Assembly: GCA_002746425.1 (NCBI GenBank)
Contig: NVXB01000018.1
Location: 14,724-22,405 of the forward strand
Direction: 5' to 3'
From: Hyphomicrobiales bacterium
Lineage (GTDB): Bacteria > Pseudomonadota > Alphaproteobacteria > Rhizobiales > GCA-2746425
Length of the DNA stretch: 7,682 nt
This document shows positions 1 to 5,490 of the stretch, piece by piece; position 1 is the stretch's first letter, and every line of letters starts with the position of its first letter. Both the position numbers and the translations under genes were made by a program. The notes under the pieces are model-generated. The model was not told where the DNA came from. It was given only the letters and a program-made list of their open reading frames with translations, and ran no database searches.

Positions 1-146
1 CCAAAACTATGGTAGATGCTGCCGGATGAAAGCCCTGTTTCCGCTTCCAGCATTTTGATGGAAACGCCGCCATAACCCAACCGCCGAAAGGCGTGCATGG
101 CGGCAGTAAGAGCCTCATTCTCATCAAACTCTAACAGCCGGGCCAC
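1..146 (-). CDS. TetR/AcrR-family regulator, N-terminal part only
   Basis: The first 48 codons of a minus-strand gene that continues past the left edge. The translation begins ARLLEFDENEAL after the start codon and goes on to a helix-turn-helix ending GLSSGSIYHSF, the typical DNA-binding domain of TetR repressors. These act in the cytoplasm as dimers that release DNA when a ligand binds the C-terminal domain, which is not visible here. I place the start at GTG 146: GGAG at 157-154 sits 7 nt upstream, and the resulting N-terminus resembles the common 'MARxxEFDExxAL' opening of the family. An in-frame ATG at 152 would leave only 1 nt between GGAG and the start. The gene is divergent from the methyltransferase at 229, so it may regulate that gene as well as itself. 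The family call is solid; ligand and targets are unknown. Confidence 0.85.
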   Translation of the reverse strand, partial: MARLLEFDENEALTAAMHAFRRLGYGGVSIKMLEAETGLSSGSIYHSF

Positions 147-228
147 AAACATACTCCATTGTAAAGAGCAAATGTCCTGTCTTGCGCTGAGTGCTGACGC
201 CACGGCCTCCTCGTGATAAGCAGGTCGT
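147..228. promoter_or_regulatory. Divergent control region between tetR-like gene and methyltransferase
   Basis: This 82-bp gap must hold the start signals of both divergent genes. An AGG (203-205 area, in 'gcaggtcgt') lies just upstream of the methyltransferase ATG. On the minus strand TACAAT near 161-166 resembles a -10 box but lacks a convincing -35. I see only a weak inverted GCAA/TTGC pair and no clear TetR palindrome, so the operator is not located. Confidence 0.4.
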
Positions 229-978
229 ATGGAAACTCTCTATGATACAATCGGTTTGAATTACGCAAATCTGCGCCAGCCCGAGCCAAAAATTGCGCAC
301 AGAATTGAAACAGCTTTGGGCGATGCCAAAAGCGTTTTGAATGTTGGCGCTGGCGCGGGTTCTTATGAGCCAGTGGGCCGACAGATCACGGCCATAGAAC
401 CTTCCGCCAAAATGATCGGGCAGCGCGCCGCGTCAAATGCCACGATCATTCAAGGCAGCGCCGAGGAGCTGCCTTTTGACAACAATTCCTTTGATGCATC
501 CATGGCGGTTTTGACCATTCATCACTGGTCTGATCAGGAAAAAGGTGTTCTTGAGATGCGCCGCGTTACGCGCGATAAAATTGTCTTTTTAACCTATGAT
601 CCATCGTTTCGCGGGTTCTGGCTTGCAGATTATTTTCCCGCTCTCGTGACCTTGGATGAGGGCCAAATGCCCCCAATGGCCCAATACGAAAAATGGCTCG
701 GCCCTGTCACAATTTCGCCCGTGCCCATTCCGCATGATTGCAGCGATGGTTTTTTGGCTGGCTATTGGCGACGCCCCGCCGCCTATCTCGATGAGCGGGT
801 CCGGGCGTGCATGTCATCATTCTGGGCGCTAGGCGATATTACGGGCGGGGATAATGTTTTAGATGGCCTTGAAAAGCTTGAGGCGGATTTGAAAAGCGGT
901 GCCTGGGGAAAACGTTACGCGCACCTGCTCAATCTTGAAGAACTGGATTGCGGCTATCAGCTGGTTGAAACCAAATGA
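229..978 (+). CDS. Class I SAM-dependent methyltransferase (Methyltransf_11 type)
   Basis: A 249-residue soluble protein that should transfer a methyl group from S-adenosylmethionine to an unknown small-molecule or macromolecular acceptor. Motif I is VLNVGAGAGSYEP (residues 36-48). The acidic residue that would hold the SAM ribose is E57 in AIEPSAKM. A further SAM-pocket segment, GSAEELPFDNNSFDASMAV, is followed by IHHW. The N-terminal YDTIGLNYANLRQPEPKI pattern and the FRGFWLADYFP segment after the core match a family of about 250-residue bacterial methyltransferases I recognise, whose substrate is not known to me. The start is ATG 229, with a short AGG upstream. The gene converges with the GFA gene (12 bp between stop codons) and is divergent from the TetR-type regulator, its likely controller. 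The fold is certain; the substrate is not inferable. Confidence 0.9.
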   Translation: METLYDTIGLNYANLRQPEPKIAHRIETALGDAKSVLNVGAGAGSYEPVGRQITAIEPSAKMIGQRAASNATIIQGSAEELPFDNNSFDASMAVLTIHHWSDQEKGVLEMRRVTRDKIVFLTYDPSFRGFWLADYFPALVTLDEGQMPPMAQYEKWLGPVTISPVPIPHDCSDGFLAGYWRRPAAYLDERVRACMSSFWALGDITGGDNVLDGLEKLEADLKSGAWGKRYAHLLNLEELDCGYQLVETK

Positions 979-990
979 AGTCTCAAAAAG

Positions 991-1416
991 TCAGTTTTCG
1001 GGCTTCCAGTCGGGCTGCGTTACGAACGACATGACATCCGCCCCAAGCTGATCCCAATGTTGTTTATCGCGCTCGAATATGACGACCTCAACATTCAGTC
1101 CAGCGGCATCATCCATCGAGCCTAAAGTCAACGTCAGATGATCTGGCATCCCCGAATTCTTGCCATAAATGGGGCTCCCACATTGCGCGCAAAAGGCTTT
1201 TGAGACCTCAGAGCCTTTGCCGGACACATATTTATATGTGCTCAGCGCGCCGCTCAAAGAAACGGCGCTAGAGGGAAACATGGCACCAATTGTATGGCCC
1301 GTTCCGCTCAATTTACGGCATTCTTCACAATGACATTGGGCAACAATAACGGGTTGCCCAACGGCCTCGTAAGTAACCGCGCCACAAAGGCATTTTCCAA
1401 AAAACTTGCTTTTCAT
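991..1416 (-). CDS. GFA/CENP-V-fold zinc protein (glutathione-dependent formaldehyde-activating family)
   Basis: A 141-residue protein of the GFA family, small Zn-binding proteins named after an enzyme that joins formaldehyde to glutathione; most members have no proven substrate. Zinc-ligand cysteines are visible as CLCG (C9, C11), CHCEEC (C28, C30, C33) and CAQC (C76, C79), in the standard order and spacing, so both metal sites look intact. I start at ATG 1416 (MKSKFFGKCLCG). An upstream in-frame TTG at 1455 would add 13 unconserved residues, and neither start has a good Shine-Dalgarno sequence. It is the last gene of the exporter operon, 51 nt after the methyltransferase stop. A role in handling an aldehyde- or thiol-linked compound exported or modified by the operon is inference from family and context only. 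Confidence 0.88.
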   Translation of the reverse strand: MKSKFFGKCLCGAVTYEAVGQPVIVAQCHCEECRKLSGTGHTIGAMFPSSAVSLSGALSTYKYVSGKGSEVSKAFCAQCGSPIYGKNSGMPDHLTLTLGSMDDAAGLNVEVVIFERDKQHWDQLGADVMSFVTQPDWKPEN

Positions 1417-1467
1417 AACAGGACCATAAGCACCGCCACATGGAACACAACCCAACGCATATGAGTT

Positions 1468-2100
1468 TTATCGCCGCTCAATCGCGATAATTGTATCGAT
1501 GACCGTAACATCGCGGCCGTGCGGGCCAACCCCTTTGCGTTTAATGGAGCCAACAAAAATCTCCCGCCAGTTAGAGGGCGCAAGATTAAGTTGATCGAGG
1601 CTTTCATGGGCGGTTGGCAGGCGTTTATTCAACTCTCCACGAGTATCTGAAACGGGATCGCTATGCGTGGCAATAAGCAGAAGACCGCGGGGCCGCAGAC
1701 AAGCAGCAGCTCGCCGCCAAACGTTTACACGGGGGAAGTCAAATGGGGTCTGCAAGAACATAACAGTCACTAAATCACACTGGATTTCCGGAAAATCTTT
1801 GGCCAAATCATATTGCTTGAAAGTGATTTTATCGGCCACTCCGCTTCGCTCTGCGTTGATTTTGGCATAGCCCAATGCGGTCGGAGAAATGTCGACCGCC
1901 GTGACTTGCCACCTTTGCGATGCCAGCCAAACAGCATCGTCACCTTTGGCGCAGCCAAGATCGAGGGCGATGCCAGGTTCTCTGCCAAAAATGTATTTCT
2001 CCAAAATGGCAGAAGGTTTACCACCACTGAGCGGTGATTTTCCCTGATAGATTTCTTCCCAGAATTCATGAGGGGTTTTGTTGGTGTCGGGCATGGTCAT
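1468..2100 (-). CDS. Class I SAM-dependent methyltransferase, TehB-like
   Basis: A 210-residue cytoplasmic methyltransferase. The N-terminal FWEEIYQ (13-19) is the W-x-x-x-Y opening common in TehB/thiopurine-like enzymes, which often methylate toxic small molecules such as tellurite or thiols. Motif I is ALDLGCAKGDDAVWLA (45-60), with GCAKG in place of the usual GCGxG. D70 in VTAVDIS is the ribose-binding acid, and DLVTVMFLQ followed by LRPRGLLLIATHS completes the core. The start is ATG 2100: AAGG lies about 7 nt upstream and only 11 nt separate it from the exporter stop codon, so translation is probably coupled. The frame stays open further upstream, but that stretch overlaps the exporter. 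It lies between an efflux pump and a GFA protein, so detoxification is a reasonable guess. The substrate is unknown. Confidence 0.9.
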   Translation of the reverse strand: MTMPDTNKTPHEFWEEIYQGKSPLSGGKPSAILEKYIFGREPGIALDLGCAKGDDAVWLASQRWQVTAVDISPTALGYAKINAERSGVADKITFKQYDLAKDFPEIQCDLVTVMFLQTPFDFPRVNVWRRAAACLRPRGLLLIATHSDPVSDTRGELNKRLPTAHESLDQLNLAPSNWREIFVGSIKRKGVGPHGRDVTVIDTIIAIERR

Positions 2101-2111
2101 GAAAGTGCCTT

Positions 2112-3533
2112 TCAAGGTTTGCGAGCGATAAGTGCGAGCGCGATGGCGAGCAGTAAAAACACGCCTATGGGATACCAAAGGGCGGTTTTGGCGGCGGCGA
2201 TGTAGCCAGCCTGATCTGATGTTTGTTCAACGATATGGAAGAAAATTTGGCCTGTTACGGCAATGCCAATGGCGATTCCTGTTTGCTGGAATGCCTGCAA
2301 AACGCCCGATCCAGCCCCGGCATCCGGCCCCGAGACGCGCGATAAAACGCTTTGGAACAGGGCGACAATGGCGGTGCCCATGCCAAGTCCGATGATCAAA
2401 AGTGGTGGTATAAAATCCGGCGCGGCCAGCGTTTCATCTGCATGGCCAACGACATATTGCAGCACGGCCATGCCGATGAAAAGCACCAGCGCGCCAACGG
2501 AGACGCGCCAATCCAGCCATTTACTGCCAAAGCGGGCGGTTACAAGCGAAGCGATCATCACGCCCACAGGGTGCGGCACCGTGGCAAGGCCAGCGCTAAG
2601 CGGCGTGAAGCCAAAACCGGTTTGCAGGAACAGCGCCAGCATGAACATGACGCCTGCAATGCCGGAAAAGAACAGGGTTACGACCAGCAGGCCCATTGTA
2701 AAGGCACGATCCTTCATGAGGCTCATCGGCAAAAGTTGAGCCTTTGCGTTTGCCGCGCGCCGGTTTTGCAGCTTCAGAAACAGCGCAAACAGAATGGCGG
2801 ACAAAAATATCAGCGCAAAGCACCAAACGGGCCAACCAAGATGACGCCCCTCGACCAATGGAAAGGTCAGGCAAGTGACGGCAAGTGCGAACAAACACGC
2901 ACCGGCCCAATCGGGTGCAACGCGTTGATCCGTGCGGATTTTTGGCACGAACCGCATAACGCCGATCAACGACAAAATACCAAGCGGCAAATTGATGAAG
3001 AAGATCGGACGCCATTCAAGGCCCGCAACATTGGCGGATACAAGAGCGCCGCCAATCAACGGGCCAGCGACTGCGCCAAGGGCGCTTACCATGCCAAAAA
3101 GGCCGATCACCCTGCCCTTTTCCTGCGCCGGGAAAATGACATGAATAATCGCCAGCACCTGCGGCACCATCATCGCGCCCGCAAGGCCTTGCAAGGCGCG
3201 GCTGGCGATAAGCATCTCTATGTTTTGCGCCACGCCGCAAAGCATGGAGGCCAGCATGAAACCGATGATGCCCCATTGGAACATCCGCTCGCGGCCAAAG
3301 GCATCTCCAAAACGACCAAACGGCAAAAGCCCGGCGGCAAAACTAAGCACGTAGACCACCAGCACCCACTCCAACTGGGTTGATGTGGCATTCAAATCCG
3401 CGCGGATTGAAGGCAGTGCCAGATTTACGATGGAGACGTCGAGCAAATTCATAAAAGTCGCAAGAAACAATGCGGCAGCGGCGGGCCATCTGTTTTGATG
3501 AGCCGATGCGCTTATTTTTGCTGGAACAGTCAT
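2112..3533 (-). CDS. MFS multidrug exporter, DHA2 (EmrB/QacA) family
   Basis: A 473-residue inner-membrane transporter, rich in hydrophobic segments as expected for the 14-helix DHA2 proton-antiport family. Visible signatures are the helix-1 motif FMNLLDVSIVNLALPSI with the family aspartate D32, motif A GRFGDAFGRER (73-83) in the first cytoplasmic loop, the antiporter motif C ALGAVAGPLIGG (about 151-162) in helix 5, and WRPIFFINLPLG just after it. These indicate export of hydrophobic or amphipathic toxic compounds. The start is ATG 3533, with AAGGG about 7 nt upstream; the open frame continues to 3842 but that part overlaps the divergent regulator and is not membrane-like. It is the first gene of an operon with the TehB-like methyltransferase (11-nt gap) and GFA gene. 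It is divergent from an Rrf2 regulator, its likely controller. The exported compound cannot be named. Confidence 0.93.
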   Translation of the reverse strand: MTVPAKISASAHQNRWPAAAALFLATFMNLLDVSIVNLALPSIRADLNATSTQLEWVLVVYVLSFAAGLLPFGRFGDAFGRERMFQWGIIGFMLASMLCGVAQNIEMLIASRALQGLAGAMMVPQVLAIIHVIFPAQEKGRVIGLFGMVSALGAVAGPLIGGALVSANVAGLEWRPIFFINLPLGILSLIGVMRFVPKIRTDQRVAPDWAGACLFALAVTCLTFPLVEGRHLGWPVWCFALIFLSAILFALFLKLQNRRAANAKAQLLPMSLMKDRAFTMGLLVVTLFFSGIAGVMFMLALFLQTGFGFTPLSAGLATVPHPVGVMIASLVTARFGSKWLDWRVSVGALVLFIGMAVLQYVVGHADETLAAPDFIPPLLIIGLGMGTAIVALFQSVLSRVSGPDAGAGSGVLQAFQQTGIAIGIAVTGQIFFHIVEQTSDQAGYIAAAKTALWYPIGVFLLLAIALALIARKP

Positions 3534-3672
3534 GACGTGGCCCTTGAGAACATGTTTGGGTTGATCGTGTATTGTTACTTCATATGTTACGTGTGATTGC
3601 AGAGTCAAGATCATGTGCTTTTTATTGTTACATAAGAGAATTTCTGCTAGGGCTGTTTCGAGGGAGAAACAT
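3534..3672. promoter_or_regulatory. Divergent promoter/operator region, MFS operon versus rrf2-type gene
   Basis: This 139-bp AT-rich gap separates the exporter operon (minus) from the Rrf2 regulator (plus), so both promoters and the probable operator lie here. For the regulator, TTGCAG (3597-3602) and TTTTAT (3620-3625) are spaced by 17 nt and form a passable -35/-10 pair (weak match). No strong minus-strand promoter stands out. The repeated ATTGTTAC motif listed separately falls in this gap, one copy abutting the proposed -10. Autoregulation plus control of the operon is the usual arrangement for Rrf2 proteins, but is inferred here. Confidence 0.5.
3563..3631 (+). repeat. Repeated ATTGTTAC motif, possible regulator binding sites
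   Basis: ATTGTTAC occurs exactly at 3571-3578 and 3624-3631. Each copy is preceded by a GATCrTGT element (3563-3570 directly adjacent; 3609-3616 seven bases away). A third TGTTAC at 3585-3590 lies 12 bp after the first, close to one helix turn. Repetition inside a divergent regulator-operon gap suggests protein binding. The motifs are direct repeats, not a clean palindrome, which is atypical for dimeric Rrf2 sites. Confidence 0.4.
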
Positions 3673-4128
3673 TTGCGAACTGATAACCGCCTGTCACGCG
3701 TACTGCACTTGCTGCTGCATCTTGGGCAGATCAAAGACCCTGTGACATCCGACCAGTTAGGGCAGATGCTGGCGATGAATTCTTCGTTGGTGCGCCGGAC
3801 CATGGCCGGGCTCCGAAACGCAAAACTTGTCAACTCAACCAAAGGCCATGGCGGTGGCTGGTTTCTGGCAAAACCTCTGCATGAAATTTCCCTGGCTCAG
3901 GTCTATGAAGCGCTGGGATCACCCAATTTATTTGCTGTTGGGCAATCCGCAGATGCGCCTTCCTGCCTGTTGGAAAAGGCGGCGAACAAGGCCATTGGCC
4001 AAGCGCTTCAGGCAGCGCAAAACACTTTTGATGCTGAGTTATCAAAGGTAACGGTTGCGGATTTGGTAGCCCCGCATGCAAAAGAAATTAAAGATTTTCA
4101 AACCAACTTTTGGCCGAGCAGCAATTAA
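3673..4128 (+). CDS. Rrf2-family transcriptional regulator (single-cysteine, YwnA-like)
   Basis: A 151-residue DNA-binding regulator. After the start comes RTDNRLSRVLHLLLHL, a winged helix-turn-helix (about 25-55), and the Rrf2 wing GHGGGWFLAKPLHEISL (58-74). The sensing region has one cysteine, C98 in PSCLLEK, and lacks the three clustered cysteines that bind an Fe-S cluster in IscR and NsrR. It is therefore more like YwnA/HypR-type members, some of which sense oxidants or electrophiles through thiols. I choose TTG 3673: AGGGAG at 3661-3666 is 6 nt upstream, and the domain begins there. An in-frame ATG at 3613 would add 20 unconserved residues. It is divergent from the MFS-methyltransferase-GFA operon, its probable target. 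The family call is strong; the redox role is inference. Confidence 0.9.
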   Translation: MRTDNRLSRVLHLLLHLGQIKDPVTSDQLGQMLAMNSSLVRRTMAGLRNAKLVNSTKGHGGGWFLAKPLHEISLAQVYEALGSPNLFAVGQSADAPSCLLEKAANKAIGQALQAAQNTFDAELSKVTVADLVAPHAKEIKDFQTNFWPSSN

Positions 4129-4334
4129 AGACGGCTTTGCGACAAATATCGCGCCAAGTCTGGTAAGTGCACCAAGGTTTTTGCGCGCCCCATCAACATG
4201 GCGGGATTAGTAGCGTGGGTGACTCAGCAGGATCAACCAAAGCTGCAAAGCGGATCGCATTTAAGCAAGAAACGGGTTGACTGGGACGCATCCAATCCCC
4301 AATTAATTTCAATATTAAAACCCCGGAGAAAATA
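4129..4334. promoter_or_regulatory. Gap between rrf2-type gene and lysE-type gene, likely promoter
   Basis: This 206-bp gap is long enough for lysE to have its own promoter. TTGACT at 4277-4282 is a good -35 (5/6), but the -10 at normal spacing is poor (AATTAA, 4301-4306). An inverted repeat TTAAT-6 nt-ATTAA spans 4303-4318, just before the ribosome site, and could bind a regulator. A short GCGA/TCGC hairpin lies near 4138-4151, with no T-run to make it a terminator. The frame of the rrf2-type gene stays open after its stop through to 4335 (see findings). Confidence 0.35.
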
Positions 4335-4961
4335 ATGGCAGTAGAAACCTATCTCATCTTTTTGGTGACAACTATGGTTGTTGTGTTCTCACCCGGCGCT
4401 GCTGCCGTTGCGATTGCCGCACAAGGCGCGACAAATGGTGGCCGGTTGGCACTGTTTGGCGTGAGCGGCGTGGCGGCAGCCAATGTCGTGTACTTCGTGC
4501 TTTCCGCAACGGGGATTGCATCCTTGGTCATTGCTTCTAATCTATTGTTTTCACTTATTAAATGGGTTGGCGTTGCCTATCTGGTGTATCTTGGCGCGAC
4601 GGCAATTTTTAGCAAAGCAGGTGCGATAAACATTCGCCCTGATCGGAAAAAATCGAGCGCTCGAGTATTGTTTGTAAAGGGCTTTATCATTGAGTTTGCC
4701 AACCCAAAAGCGCTGCTGTATTTCGCTGCTATCCTCCCGCAATTCTTGAACACATCATTGCCCATTTTGCCTCAAATTGCCCTTATGGGAATTACCACGG
4801 TCTTCATTGATGTTTTTTCCTACAGCGCTTATGCGTTCCTTGGCGATCGCATTGCGCGAGGTGGCGTGAAAGATTGGGTCGTAAGCCTGATCAACAAAAC
4901 CGCTGGAGGCGCGTTACTGTTTGCCGGGTTCAAAATGGCGGGTGTCAGCGCTGCCAAATAG
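4335..4961 (+). CDS. LysE/RhtB-family amino-acid exporter
   Basis: A 208-residue inner-membrane protein of the LysE superfamily, which exports amino acids or related small metabolites using the proton gradient. It has the usual length and about six hydrophobic segments. The family's N-terminal signature appears as FSPGAAAVAIAAQGATNGGR (18-37), with PGA where PGP is commonest. The central NPKA motif is at 123-126 and is followed by LYFAAILPQF. The start is ATG 4335, with GGAG at 4325-4328 spaced 6 nt. It lies downstream of and co-directional with the Rrf2 regulator (206-bp gap) and converges with the GNAT gene. The class V PLP enzyme and Lrp regulator nearby suggest an amino-acid theme, but no shared operon is possible because those genes are on other transcripts. 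The exported substrate is not predictable. Confidence 0.92.
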   Translation: MAVETYLIFLVTTMVVVFSPGAAAVAIAAQGATNGGRLALFGVSGVAAANVVYFVLSATGIASLVIASNLLFSLIKWVGVAYLVYLGATAIFSKAGAINIRPDRKKSSARVLFVKGFIIEFANPKALLYFAAILPQFLNTSLPILPQIALMGITTVFIDVFSYSAYAFLGDRIARGGVKDWVVSLINKTAGGALLFAGFKMAGVSAAK

Positions 4962-5013
4962 GCGGCAATTGCTTTCGACTCCAGGCGATTTCAGGCAGAT
5001 GGTGAAGGCTTAC

Positions 5014-5436
5014 TCACGCAGTCTCCAAACGGTATTTCAAAAACTCAGCGCCGTCATAATCAATCTTGGTCACAAAGGGAATGCGCTCATCTGCAACGGC
5101 AAATGCCAGTGCTTGCCTGGTAATGCGTGTACCCAGGCCAAAATACTCCGGTTTCAACACCAGCCCAAAATCCCACTCATCGCCTTCTTTTTGAAACCCA
5201 CCCCAGCCGACATAGGTGCCGCCTAGCAGGATTGCCCAGTGGCCAAGGCCATCGCGATGCCAGCATTCCTCCTTCGCCGCAACGAATTTTGTGACAGCTG
5301 CATCATCCCATATCGATGAGCGAAGAAGCGGCATATGCTCGGCAACGCGCGGGTCGCACATAGGCGCTTTAATGTCATCCGCCGTGATATCAGATAAGCG
5401 CGCGAATGTGATTTCATGCTTTGATCTGTCATTCAT
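5014..5436 (-). CDS. GNAT-family N-acetyltransferase, short and possibly internally deleted
   Basis: A 140-residue protein with the first three-quarters of a GNAT fold, which moves an acetyl group from acetyl-CoA to an amine. Visible are ITFARLSDI (strand 1), the DPRVAEHMPLL segment, GHWAILLGGTYVGWGGFQ (strands 2-3), WDFGLVLKPEYFGLGTRI (strand 4 and the pyrophosphate-binding loop, G100-x-G102) and a following helix to IPFVT. Then the sequence goes directly to KIDYDGAEFLKYRLET, the end piece typical of the family. In homologues as I recall them, about 20-25 residues (strand, PPSR-type turn, helix, LGF) lie between these parts; here they are absent, in frame. ATG 5436 is preferred; GTG 5442 would add two residues, and both have weak ribosome sites. 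It lies 54 nt after the PLP enzyme and is probably cotranscribed. It may be a degraded gene. Confidence 0.78.
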   Translation of the reverse strand: MNDRSKHEITFARLSDITADDIKAPMCDPRVAEHMPLLRSSIWDDAAVTKFVAAKEECWHRDGLGHWAILLGGTYVGWGGFQKEGDEWDFGLVLKPEYFGLGTRITRQALAFAVADERIPFVTKIDYDGAEFLKYRLETA

Positions 5437-5490
5437 CGCCACCGCATACCAACTGATATGACGCGCCGCAATAAGGCTTCGCCTAAAACA

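Noticed and set aside
2352..3383. A 343-codon plus-strand open frame
   Set aside because: It lies wholly antisense to the DHA2 exporter. Its translation is rich in His, Gln, Lys and Arg with no recognisable domain, as expected from a shadow of a membrane-protein gene, and it has no convincing ribosome site.
3534..3842. N-terminal extension of the MFS gene to 3842
   Set aside because: The extra 103 residues are not hydrophobic and overlap the divergent Rrf2 gene. ATG 3533 has a good ribosome site and a normal family start.
5474..5484. Small hairpin AGGC-TTC-GCCT between the PLP enzyme and GNAT gene
   Set aside because: The 4-bp stem is too short, and no T-run follows on the minus strand, so it is not supported as a terminator.
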